Part shown: positions 1 to 6,763 of the stretch, piece by piece
How positions within the stretch are numbered: position 1 is the first letter of the stretch
How the letters are laid out: each line of letters begins with the position of its first letter
NCBI RefSeq assembly: GCF_000808015.1
Contig: NZ_JWHR01000058.1
Location: 1 to 13,205, forward strand
Length of the DNA: 13,205 nt
DNA from: Terrisporobacter othiniensis
Lineage (GTDB): Bacteria > Bacillota > Clostridia > Peptostreptococcales > Peptostreptococcaceae
Reading direction: 5' to 3'
Made by a program: the position numbers and the translations under genes
Notes under the pieces: model-generated
The model's input: the letters and a program-made list of their open reading frames with translations, nothing else
Database searches by the model: none
What the model was told of the DNA's origin: nothing

Positions 1-20
1 TAAATCTTTTAATATAAAAA

Positions 21-57
21 ATAAAGGATAAATTGTATTAATCAATTTATCCTTTAT
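21..57 (-). terminator. Rho-independent terminator of the YhgE/Pip gene
   Basis: A 15-bp perfect inverted repeat (21-35 with 43-57, 7-nt loop) lies just beyond the stop codon of the minus-strand gene ending at 76. On the minus strand it is followed by five T and further AT-rich sequence (20 down to 1). The stem is AT-rich, but its length and placement fit an intrinsic terminator. Confidence 0.75.
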
Positions 58-75
58 CTTTATTAGTATAAAGTT

Positions 76-2223
76 TTAATGTTCTGTAAGTCTACTTTCT
101 TCCATTTTTTTAGTAAACTTAGATAACATTTTATTAATAGGTCCTTTTAATATAACATTTAATATCACGGCTAAAACTAAGAATATTAAAAGTACAATTA
201 TATCTTTAGTTAAATTAGGTTTGTATATTCCTGCTACTGTCTCTCTTAAAGCTGCTATTCCATAAGTAAATGGTAGGAACGGGTTAACATTTTGGAAGAA
301 TTTTGGTGTTACTTGTATTGGGAATGTTCCTCCAGAGCCAGCAACCTGTATTACTAATAAAACTACTGCAATAGCCTTTCCTACATTTCCAAATACAGAT
401 ACTAATGAGTAAACTATAAATGTAAATACTAAGCTAATGAGTAATGATAATGATATAAATACAGCTGGATTTGTTACAGTAACGCCTAAGAAATATATAT
501 CTCCAGCACTTACTATTAATGCTTGCAATAATGCTATTGTTAAAAATGTAATACCCCTACCAAAATAAACTTGATAAGGCTTGTATTCACCATATACTTC
601 TGTTGTTAACAGTGAAGTTAAAAGTAAAACACCCACCCAAAGACTAAGAACTGTATAGAATGGTGTCATTGCTGCACCATAGTTCTCCATTGGATATAAG
701 GAATTTGATACTAACTCTACTGGTTCTTCTAAGAAGTTAGCTTGTTCAATTATGTCATTTTTTAAGAAACTAATTAAATCATCCATTTCTTTACTATTAT
801 TCACTGTAGATAAAGCTGTTACTAACTTATCTAGAACTGATTTAGCCTCTGGAACTTTCTCTTTTATATAAGCAACTGATTCATCTGCATCTCCTGAAAA
901 ATTAAGTGCAGTGTCTAATATATTATTGATTTTTGGAAGTTTATCTTCTGCTTTTTCTAGTAATGTTATAACATCGCCAGATACAGACATTCCTTTATCA
1001 AATATTTCATTAAGTGGAGCAACTATCTGTGTATCGTAACTATTTAATAAGTTCCCTGTAATATTATTTACATCATTTAATACAGTTCGTATCCCATTTA
1101 AATTATCTAATGATGGTGTTTGTCCATTATTTAATTGCTCTTTAATACTTGCTAAAACCTTTTTCACAGAATTAAGATTACTATTTATTCCATTAATAGA
1201 ATCTATAGTTCCTTGAAGAGAGGTCCCTGGAGTTATTTTATCTAGTTTAGTCAAAAACTCTCCTAAAGTAGCAGATATAGATGATAAGCTATTAACTTTG
1301 TCATAAAGTCCATCTACTAACTCAGGTGCATTCTCATATCCTTCTTGTATAGCTGTTATTAAATCTCCTATACCGCTAGCTACTGATGATGATACGTCAT
1401 TTATTATTTTTATATCATTTTTTATAGTTGGCGCGATGTCATTCATGCTAGTTTTTGTTCCTTGTAAAAACTCTTTTACATCTCCAGATAAATTAATAGA
1501 ATTCTTTAGTGTTGATTCTATTATTGGCATATCATTTTGAAGTAGTTTAACTATTTCAGTAATCTGACTAGATGCATCACTAGCTGTATTTAAAATGTTA
1601 TCTATTTTACCAAATTTGCCTTGAACTTCAACTAAAGAGTTTTCTATTTTAGTAAGCATGGGAAGATTTTCTTCCAATGATATTCCTAGATCATTTAAGG
1701 TTTCAAAAACTGCTTCACTAGCTATTTTTACAACAGTTTTATTAACTTGTAACTGTATTGTTGATGCACCTTTCTCTGTTATTTTAGGCGCAATTGCATT
1801 TATTTTTTCATTTACTGTATATACTATCTCTGCTTTATTTATATCTTTGCTTAATACAGATATAATGTTTTTTGAAAAGTCTTTTGTAATTTCTATTGAA
1901 GCATAATATTTGCCTGTCTCTACACCTTTTTTTGCTTCTTCTTCATTAACAAATTTCCAGCCTAAGGAATTATTATCTTTTAGTTGATCAACTAATCTAT
2001 CTCCCATATTCAAATCTTTATCAAATAAAGTTGTTCCTTTGTCATTGTTTACTACTGCCACAGATATATTAGATGTATTGCCATAAGGATCCCAAGAGGC
2101 CTTTATATTAAACCAAGCGTATAAAGATGGTAATATTGCAAGTCCTATTAATACGATTATTAGTGCTATATTCGAAGATATATCTTTTAAATCATCTCGA
2201 AATATTTTGATTATATTTTTCAT
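76..2223 (-). CDS. YhgE/Pip domain-containing membrane protein (ABC-2-like permease)
   Basis: This 715-residue membrane protein has the architecture of the YhgE/Pip (phage infection protein) family. One N-terminal membrane segment (about 19-38) is followed by the family-typical stretch with ASWDPYGN and VAVVNNDKG (42-63). A long extracellular region (about 65-515) is rich in helices with hydrophobic repeats and Ser/Asn/Asp linkers, probably a coiled-coil stalk. The C-terminal block resembles the ABC-2 transporter permease fold, with about five membrane segments (519-540, 557-580, 587-610, 615-632, 675-693). Family members include a lactococcal phage receptor and proteins near type VII secretion loci, but the molecular function is generally unknown. 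The start has a GGAGG ribosome site 7 nt upstream. No type VII secretion, ABC ATPase or TetR gene is adjacent, so the gene appears monocistronic. Family assignment is firm; the cellular role is not. Confidence 0.9.
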   Translation of the reverse strand: MKNIIKIFRDDLKDISSNIALIIVLIGLAILPSLYAWFNIKASWDPYGNTSNISVAVVNNDKGTTLFDKDLNMGDRLVDQLKDNNSLGWKFVNEEEAKKGVETGKYYASIEITKDFSKNIISVLSKDINKAEIVYTVNEKINAIAPKITEKGASTIQLQVNKTVVKIASEAVFETLNDLGISLEENLPMLTKIENSLVEVQGKFGKIDNILNTASDASSQITEIVKLLQNDMPIIESTLKNSINLSGDVKEFLQGTKTSMNDIAPTIKNDIKIINDVSSSVASGIGDLITAIQEGYENAPELVDGLYDKVNSLSSISATLGEFLTKLDKITPGTSLQGTIDSINGINSNLNSVKKVLASIKEQLNNGQTPSLDNLNGIRTVLNDVNNITGNLLNSYDTQIVAPLNEIFDKGMSVSGDVITLLEKAEDKLPKINNILDTALNFSGDADESVAYIKEKVPEAKSVLDKLVTALSTVNNSKEMDDLISFLKNDIIEQANFLEEPVELVSNSLYPMENYGAAMTPFYTVLSLWVGVLLLTSLLTTEVYGEYKPYQVYFGRGITFLTIALLQALIVSAGDIYFLGVTVTNPAVFISLSLLISLVFTFIVYSLVSVFGNVGKAIAVVLLVIQVAGSGGTFPIQVTPKFFQNVNPFLPFTYGIAALRETVAGIYKPNLTKDIIVLLIFLVLAVILNVILKGPINKMLSKFTKKMEESRLTEH

Positions 2224-2482
2224 AGGTATTCCTCCATTAAGTTGTAAGTTAAAAGTGTCTTTTTTAGATACAAACTTATTTTTTGATTAATTTTTAATAT
2301 TTATACAGAAATTCCCCATATATACTAAAATAAACGCTCTCTATATTTTATTATATTTTAAGACATTGTATATTATATTACATATATTTTGAAATTTAAA
2401 TATAAATTCATATCTCTACATAAATTGCCCATTTAAGGAGAAATACATAAAATATAACCAATATTATATTTCTGCATAATAA
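2224..2482. other. AT-rich intergenic region upstream of the YhgE/Pip gene
   Basis: Together with the adjacent hairpin this makes a gap of about 300 nt between the YhgE/Pip start and the NifU-domain gene. I see no convincing ORF in it. It holds the YhgE/Pip ribosome site next to 2223 and a possible promoter at 2372-2400 giving a leader of about 140 nt. The rest is A/T runs without clear structure. Confidence 0.5.
2372..2400 (-). promoter_or_regulatory. Possible sigma-A promoter of the YhgE/Pip gene
   Basis: On the minus strand a perfect TATAAT (2372-2377) lies 17 nt downstream of TTTAAA (2395-2400), which matches four of six bases of the -35 consensus. In sequence this AT-rich such matches arise often by chance, so this is a weak call. 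Confidence 0.25.
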
Positions 2483-2507
2483 AAGGCACCCAATAAATGA
2501 GTGCCTT
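2483..2507 (-). terminator. Terminator after the NifU-domain gene
   Basis: AAGGCAC-type arms (2483-2489 and 2501-2507) form a 7-bp stem about 20 nt beyond the stop codon of the gene ending at 2526. On the minus strand the hairpin is followed by TTATTATG, a modest T-rich tail. Confidence 0.55.
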
Positions 2508-2525
2508 ATGTATAATAAATAAAAT

Positions 2526-2747
2526 TTATACACCTACTACTTTAGTAACTCCTGGAACTTCTTTAACTAATAAATTTTCTATAACTGCTTTTAAAGTCAT
2601 AGTCGCACCTGGACATCCAGAGCATGCTCCTTTTAATCTAACTAATACAACTCCATCATCACTAACTTCTACTAATTCTACATCTCCACCATCTCTTTGT
2701 AATACAGGTCTAACTTTTTCTAGTACTTCTGCAACTTTTTCTTTCAT
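2526..2747 (-). CDS. Stand-alone NifU C-terminal-domain protein (Fe-S scaffold/carrier)
   Basis: These 73 residues are essentially one NifU C-terminal domain. The hallmark is a CxxC motif at Cys42 and Cys45 in the context [15 protein letters not shown], preceded by the conserved [15 protein letters not shown] segment (12-26). In characterised relatives two such subunits bind a 4Fe-4S cluster through these cysteines and deliver it to apoproteins, so a cytosolic iron-sulphur carrier role follows from family knowledge. The domain is complete and not truncated; single-domain versions are common in Firmicutes and Clostridia. The start is preceded by a strong AAGGGGGG ribosome site 8 nt upstream. 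No suf, isc or nif genes adjoin it, and it looks like a single-gene transcript with its own terminator. Confidence 0.92.
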   Translation of the reverse strand: MKEKVAEVLEKVRPVLQRDGGDVELVEVSDDGVVLVRLKGACSGCPGATMTLKAVIENLLVKEVPGVTKVVGV

Positions 2748-2790
2748 TCTATGAACCCCCCTTAAGAATATTTTATAATATATTTATAAT

Positions 2791-2820
2791 TATATACCAT
2801 GTACAAATAACAAGCCACAA
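2791..2820 (-). promoter_or_regulatory. Possible promoter of the NifU-domain gene
   Basis: On the minus strand TTGTGG (2815-2820) and TATATA (2791-2796) are 18 nt apart, and the -10 box is preceded by TGG, an extended -10 element. This would give a leader of roughly 37 nt to the ATG at 2747. Confidence 0.35.
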
Positions 2821-2918
2821 GAGACCATAATTATTACCATTTTATTATAATATAATAGTGATTTTACTTCCTTTTCCAACTTCATTTCCCAGTAAAATAT
2901 ACATAAAGATGATATTAA

Positions 2919-4262
2919 CTATTTTTGTATAATTATTTTATTATCAATAGGTTTATTCTTATTTGTTTCATAAGTTACTATCTCTATTAAGTTTTCTCTA
3001 ACCTTAACTACAGTATATGTTGGTATTTCTTCACAATAAATTTTCCTGATATACTTACTTTTATCTTTAGTTTCTTTATAAAACTTACTTCCTGTGGATG
3101 AACTTCCTGTTATATAAGTTATTCCCTTACTATCTTTTATTACATCTACTTTATCTTTTGAGTTTGTTAGGGTTTCTACTTCAAAATCCATTATTTTTTT
3201 ATCTTTTATAGGATAAGTTCTAGAATATATGTGATCATGACCACATAAAGCTAAATCAATATTATTATCCTCTAATATAGATGGAAGATTATTTCTTAAT
3301 ATTTTTATATCTTCATCATCTTTATGTCTCCCTCCTCCATATATATCATGATGAAATACTGCTATTTTCCATTTAATATTTTTATTTTCTTCAACAGTTT
3401 CATCAACAAACTTTTTATGTTCACAGATATCTAAATTATTGGTATTAATAAATAAATATAAAGTATTTCCGTAAGTAAAATAATAATCACTACCTGCAAC
3501 AGTTTTTCCTAAATTAGTTATGTTAGGCATATTAAAATGATTATAAAAATTTTCATTATCCTTATCGTGATTTCCTATGGCATTTGCAATTGGCATATGT
3601 CTCAAATAACTTGGTGACAAAAAACCTGAATACTCTAAATTACTTATATCTACCTTAGATTTATTATAATTCTCTTCTTTTGTATTAGTTTCATCTCCCC
3701 CACACACTATAAAACTAGGATCGTAACTTTTATTTAATGATTTTCTTATAACTTTATCCCAATTATTCGCATCTTTTTTTATTCCTTCTTCATATGATTT
3801 TTTCTTTTTTGATGATGCTCCAATTTGCGGGTCTGCCATAAATATAAAAGAATAATTTTGAAAATCTTTTGTTTCATACTCTAAGGGTTTACTCCATCGC
3901 CCATCACACTCATAGGAGTAAATATATGTCGTATTTGCTTTTAAATTTTCAACCGTTACCTTATTACTTATAAACCCATTCCCCATACTCACACTTTTCC
4001 CTTGGTAAATTATTTCTTTTCCACCTTTTTCGCATATCTTTATTTTACTCACTCCATCTGAAAATTTACTATACCAAGAAAAATTAAGCATAGTCTCATT
4101 TTTACCTGGCGTTAAACATATTTGTGTAAAATCGTCTAAAAATATTTCATTTTCTCCATAATTAAAAAAATAATTTTTATTCTCTTTGGAAATAGACAAT
4201 CTAGGAAAAAATATTATAATAGTAATAGACAATAAAATACTAATAATTTTTTTATTTTTCAT
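2919..4262 (-). CDS. Secreted purple-acid-phosphatase-like metallophosphoesterase
   Basis: This 447-residue protein begins with a basic, hydrophobic signal sequence (MKNKK then an Ile/Leu-rich core to about 20), so it is exported or membrane-anchored. Residues about 45-130 resemble the fibronectin-like N-terminal domain of purple acid phosphatases. The calcineurin-like metallophosphoesterase domain follows with its metal-binding blocks in order: D144 in FMADPQ, D190 in GGDETN, N231/H232/D233 in GNHD, H305 in VFHH, and H342/H344 in GHDH. These would bind two metals and hydrolyse phosphomonoesters or diesters outside the cell. The tyrosine of the purple-phosphatase GDxxY block is replaced by Asn193, so the charge-transfer colour would be absent. 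An AGGAG ribosome site lies 6 nt before the ATG. The gene is monocistronic and divergent from the HAD gene. The substrate is unknown. Confidence 0.88.
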   Translation of the reverse strand: MKNKKIISILLSITIIIFFPRLSISKENKNYFFNYGENEIFLDDFTQICLTPGKNETMLNFSWYSKFSDGVSKIKICEKGGKEIIYQGKSVSMGNGFISNKVTVENLKANTTYIYSYECDGRWSKPLEYETKDFQNYSFIFMADPQIGASSKKKKSYEEGIKKDANNWDKVIRKSLNKSYDPSFIVCGGDETNTKEENYNKSKVDISNLEYSGFLSPSYLRHMPIANAIGNHDKDNENFYNHFNMPNITNLGKTVAGSDYYFTYGNTLYLFINTNNLDICEHKKFVDETVEENKNIKWKIAVFHHDIYGGGRHKDDEDIKILRNNLPSILEDNNIDLALCGHDHIYSRTYPIKDKKIMDFEVETLTNSKDKVDVIKDSKGITYITGSSSTGSKFYKETKDKSKYIRKIYCEEIPTYTVVKVRENLIEIVTYETNKNKPIDNKIIIQK

Positions 4263-4432
4263 TTTTCACTCCTAAAATAGTATTTGTTTTTAATATTATT
4301 TAATCTTATTGATAAATTATTTATTTTAATAAATAAAAAATGAAATTATATCAAAAATAAATTAGTAATAGTACCCACATTAAAATTTATATGTGGTGTA
4401 ATAATAACTTAATAGAGATAAGGGGATTTATG

Positions 4433-5086
4433 ATGAATTACAACACTTTGATTTTTGATTTAGATGGCACTCTTTTGAACTCTTTAGATGACTTAGCTGA
4501 TAGCGTTAATCACGCTTTAGAAAAATTAAATTATCCACCTAGAAGTAAAGAAGAAATTTGTTCTTTTATTGGAAATGGTATCGAAAAATTAATTGAACTT
4601 TCAGTACCAGAAAAAACTTCTTACGATAAATTTGCAGAATGTCTATTTCTTTTTAAAATACATTATTCGAAAAATTTGAAAAATAAGACTAAACCTTATG
4701 ATGGAATAATGGAATTACTAGAATATTTAAAAGAAAATGAATATAAAATGGCAATTGTATCTAATAAATTTCAAGATGGCGTTACAGAATTAAAAGACCA
4801 GTATTTTTCAGAGTATATTCAAGTAGCAATAGGGAAATCTTCTGAAAGAAGAAAAAAACCTTACCCAGATTCAGTATTAAAAGCTATAGAAGATTTAAAT
4901 TCATCTAAGGATAAATGCTTATATATTGGTGACAGTGAGGTAGATTTTAAAACAGCAAGAAATGCAAATATAGATTTTGCAGGTGTTGCTTGGGGGTTTA
5001 GAGATAAAAAGATATTAGAAGATTTAGGTTCAGACTATATAATTAATACTCCAAATGATTTAATATCTATATTAAGTTGTAAATAG
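4433..5086 (+). CDS. HAD-superfamily phosphatase, Gph/PpaX-like
   Basis: With this start the protein has 217 residues, normal for phosphoglycolate phosphatase-like HAD hydrolases. Motif I is FDLDGTLLNS with nucleophile Asp9 and acid/base Asp11. A helical cap (about residues 17-85) follows. Motif II is VSN with Ser110, motif III Lys142/143 in RRKKPYP, and motif IV YIGDSEVD with Asp167 and Asp171. The likely reaction is Mg-dependent dephosphorylation of a small phosphorylated metabolite such as phosphoglycolate or pyrophosphate; the exact substrate cannot be read from sequence. Two tandem ATGs occur (4430 and 4433). AAGGGG lies 4 nt from the first and 7 nt from the second, favouring 4433. An upstream in-frame ATG at 4391 lacks a ribosome site and precedes the family's usual N terminus. 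The gene is flanked by a divergent gene and a terminator, so it stands alone. Confidence 0.9.
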   Translation: MNYNTLIFDLDGTLLNSLDDLADSVNHALEKLNYPPRSKEEICSFIGNGIEKLIELSVPEKTSYDKFAECLFLFKIHYSKNLKNKTKPYDGIMELLEYLKENEYKMAIVSNKFQDGVTELKDQYFSEYIQVAIGKSSERRKKPYPDSVLKAIEDLNSSKDKCLYIGDSEVDFKTARNANIDFAGVAWGFRDKKILEDLGSDYIINTPNDLISILSCK

Positions 5087-5093
5087 TTTAAAT

Positions 5094-5121
5094 AAAAAAA
5101 GGAGCTTAAGCTCCTTTTTTT
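5094..5121. terminator. Bidirectional terminator between the HAD gene and aroF
   Basis: A perfect palindrome: seven A, GGAGC-TTAA-GCTCC, seven T. It reads as a strong intrinsic terminator on both strands and sits between two convergent genes, 7 nt from each stop codon. Confidence 0.95.
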
Positions 5122-5128
5122 ATTATAC

Positions 5129-6133
5129 TTAATCTTCTAAATTAGAAAGTATTTTTATTTTTTTCATAAGTTTATCAAATTGCTCTGGTGTTATAGATTG
5201 CTGACCATCAGATAAAGCTTTTTCTGGATTATTATGAACTTCTATCATAAGACCATCACATCCTGCTACTACAGCAGCCTTCGCCATAGACTCCACATAT
5301 TCACGGCTTCCTGTTCCATGACTCGGATCTACTATTATAGGTAAGTGAGAATGCTTTTTTATTACAGGCACAGCGCTTAAATCTAAAGTATTCCTAGTAT
5401 AAGTTTCAAAAGTTCTTATTCCTCTTTCACATAAAATTACATTTTCATTTCCGCCTGCCATAATATGTTCTGCACTAAGAAGCCATTCTTCTATTGTTGA
5501 GGATAATCCTCTTTTTAGTATTACTGGCTTGTTAGTTCTTCCCACCTGTTTTAGTAAATCATAGTTTTGCATATTCCTTGCACCAATTTGTATTACATCA
5601 ACGGTGCTCATAAATTCGTCTAGATAGCTAATTGACATAAGCTCAGATACAATAGGAAGATTTGTTTCTTGCTTTGCGATTTCCATTAATTTAAGTCCGT
5701 CTAGCTCCAATCCCTGGAAACTATATGGTGAAGTTCTTGGCTTAAAAGCTCCACCTCTTAAAAAGTTAGCTCCACTTTCCTTTACCTTTCTAGCAATCTC
5801 GACAATTTGTTCTTCACTTTCAACAGCGCAAGGCCCAGCTATTATTCCTAAGTTTTTTCCACCTATTTTATTGCCATTTATATTTACAATAGTATCTTCT
5901 GGATGAAACAATCTATTGGCTTTTTTATAAGGTTCTTGTACTTTTAATATTTTTGATACACATCTTAAAGATTTTATTTCTTCTAGATTTGCTTCTGTTA
6001 CATCTCCCAATATTCCAATAACACAGTCGTGTTTTCCCTTTGAAATATTAACGCCTAAATTTTTATTCGTTATATAATTTACTACTTGATTTATATCGTC
6101 ACTAGTGTAGTTTTTATTCATTACTACAATCAT
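5129..6133 (-). CDS. aroF: 3-deoxy-7-phosphoheptulonate (DAHP) synthase, beta type
   Basis: The enzyme condenses phosphoenolpyruvate and erythrose 4-phosphate, the first step of the shikimate pathway. Its 334 residues contain an N-terminal ferredoxin-like regulatory domain (about 1-68) and a TIM barrel of the AroA-I-beta/KDO8PS class. Signatures include GPCAVES (100-106), LRGGAFKPRTSPYSFQG (125-141) and IIVDPSHGTG (266-275). Candidate metal ligands are Cys102, His272, Glu298 and Asp309, the same positions I recall for the Thermotoga maritima enzyme, which has this architecture and is feedback-inhibited through the N-terminal domain. The start has a GGGAGG ribosome site 6 nt upstream. The chorismate mutase stop codon is only 17 nt upstream, so the two genes form an operon. 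The convergent terminator follows immediately. Family assignment is very secure; feedback control is inferred from domain architecture. Confidence 0.97.
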   Translation of the reverse strand: MIVVMNKNYTSDDINQVVNYITNKNLGVNISKGKHDCVIGILGDVTEANLEEIKSLRCVSKILKVQEPYKKANRLFHPEDTIVNINGNKIGGKNLGIIAGPCAVESEEQIVEIARKVKESGANFLRGGAFKPRTSPYSFQGLELDGLKLMEIAKQETNLPIVSELMSISYLDEFMSTVDVIQIGARNMQNYDLLKQVGRTNKPVILKRGLSSTIEEWLLSAEHIMAGGNENVILCERGIRTFETYTRNTLDLSAVPVIKKHSHLPIIVDPSHGTGSREYVESMAKAAVVAGCDGLMIEVHNNPEKALSDGQQSITPEQFDKLMKKIKILSNLED

Positions 6134-6150
6134 AGTTTGCCTCCCTCTAT

Positions 6151-6423
6151 TTAGCGGTGATTTTCTTCATTTTGTATTAGCTTGCTTAAATTCATTAGAT
6201 TTCTAAAAAATCCTTCTAATACAAATCTATAGTCTTTGTTTTTTAAATAAGATAAATTCTTTTGAATAACTTCTTCTTCTCTCTTCGCATTTAAAATCCA
6301 TATTTCTTGTTCTTTTTTACATCTTGCTATTTTTTTTGATATATCCATACGTCTTTCGAACAATTCAGTTATTTGCTTATCTATTTCATCTATCTCATTT
6401 CTATACTTCGTTAACTCATCCAT
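6151..6423 (-). CDS. aroQ: Chorismate mutase, AroQ (type II) family
   Basis: The 90 residues form a single all-helical AroQ domain that would convert chorismate to prephenate, the branch towards phenylalanine and tyrosine. Aligning by eye to the E. coli P-protein mutase domain gives Arg8, Arg25, Lys36, Arg48, Glu49, Ser80 and Gln84 at the expected spacing. The residue corresponding to the E. coli Asp48 is Asn45. AroQ proteins act as dimers with shared active sites. In Bacillus a comparable domain is fused to DAHP synthase and confers feedback control; here the two are separate genes 17 nt apart, and the synthase has its own N-terminal regulatory domain. An AGGAAG ribosome site precedes the ATG. 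Upstream lies a hairpin-rich leader that could control both genes. Confidence 0.93.
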   Translation of the reverse strand: MDELTKYRNEIDEIDKQITELFERRMDISKKIARCKKEQEIWILNAKREEEVIQKNLSYLKNKDYRFVLEGFFRNLMNLSKLIQNEENHR

Positions 6424-6470
6424 AATTTTCTTCCTTTCTTATTTTAATCTGAAAAATTCGCTTCGCTTAA

Positions 6471-6534
6471 ACCACTACGTGGTCGCTACACTTCATGTCA
6501 TCAACAACTTCAACCGCTACTCTTAAATCAATTA
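6471..6534 (-). repeat. GC-richer intergenic segment with a small hairpin
   Basis: This stretch is distinctly richer in G and C than the flanking intergenic DNA. It holds a perfect 5-bp hairpin, ACCAC-tac-GTGGT (6471-6483). On the minus strand it also has a short open stretch ending VVDDMKCSDHVVV before a stop (stop codon at 6468-6470), with no ribosome site of its own. From memory such strings recur between genes in clostridial genomes, so it may be a dispersed repeat. No second copy is present in this window, and the repeat status is inference. Confidence 0.3.
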
Positions 6535-6576
6535 GATTTTATATTTTATCCATAGAACAGATAAAATATAAAATCT
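6534..6576. repeat. 17-bp perfect inverted repeat with 9-nt loop
   Basis: Arms at 6534-6550 and 6560-6576 are exact reverse complements, separated by a 9-nt loop. Neither strand continues into a T run, so it is not a typical terminator. It lies between the strong terminator and the chorismate mutase gene. It could be an RNA stem in the aro leader or a palindromic operator. Confidence 0.6.
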
Positions 6577-6588
6577 TCACAATAAAAA

Positions 6589-6608
6589 AGAGAGCTTATG
6601 AGCTCTCT
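6589..6608 (-). terminator. Strong intrinsic terminator or attenuator upstream of aroQ
   Basis: AGAGAGCT-loop-AGCTCTCT (8-bp stem, 4-nt loop) is followed on the minus strand by six T then ATT. It lies about 155 nt beyond the CPBP gene stop and 165 nt before the chorismate mutase ATG. It either ends the CPBP transcript or acts as an attenuator inside a long aro leader. Confidence 0.85.
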
Positions 6609-6611
6609 AAT

Positions 6612-6675
6612 AATATCTAATTTATATAGATATTTCAATAGTTTCTTATTTATTTTATCACTATAAGAAATCTAT
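6612..6675 (-). promoter_or_regulatory. Two further hairpins preceding the terminator
   Basis: Reading the minus strand, a stem with a one-nt bulge (6664-6670 with 6642-6648, extended by 6672-6675 with 6638-6641) is followed by a perfect 8-bp stem (6627-6634 with 6612-6619, 7-nt loop). The terminator hairpin comes next. The close series resembles a structured leader, but I see no T-box consensus and no riboswitch class I recognise. Confidence 0.35.
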
Positions 6676-6763
6676 AAGTATAAGCGAACTCACAATAATG
6701 ATCTTCCTTTTACTTATTATTTTATCAAGTCATTTTAGTTATTCTATATTTATTATAAAAAAC
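6676..6763 (-). other. Remainder of the CPBP-aroQ intergenic region
   Basis: The whole gap 6424-6763 is 340 nt. Besides the hairpins listed separately, this part holds only AT-rich sequence. A GGAAG followed by a GTG at about 6695 opens just ten codons, which I do not consider a gene. No convincing promoter for aroQ is visible here or nearer the gene. Confidence 0.4.

Noticed and set aside
1658..1906. A plus-strand open frame inside the YhgE/Pip gene
   Set aside because: It is antisense to a well-supported coding region, with no ribosome site or family resemblance. The same holds for the antisense frames at 2497-2754, 7149-7439, 8651-8842, 10945-11211 and 11286-11471.
2754..2763. ACCCCCC on the plus strand, resembling a SigI -35 motif
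   Set aside because: It is the complement of the NifU gene's GGGGGG ribosome site; no CGWA box lies downstream and no plus-strand gene follows.
2832..2899. A possible terminator between the metallophosphoesterase and NifU genes (TTTTACT/AGTAAAA arms)
   Set aside because: The stem is 7 AT-rich pairs with a loop of over 20 nt and no T run after it.
4317..4336. A 9-bp inverted repeat between the divergent phosphatase genes
   Set aside because: It is made only of A and T with a 2-nt loop, and is easily expected by chance in such AT-rich DNA.
6424..6763. T-box riboswitch upstream of the aro genes
   Set aside because: The conserved GGUGGNACCGCG-type sequence is absent, and no T-box stem layout is visible.
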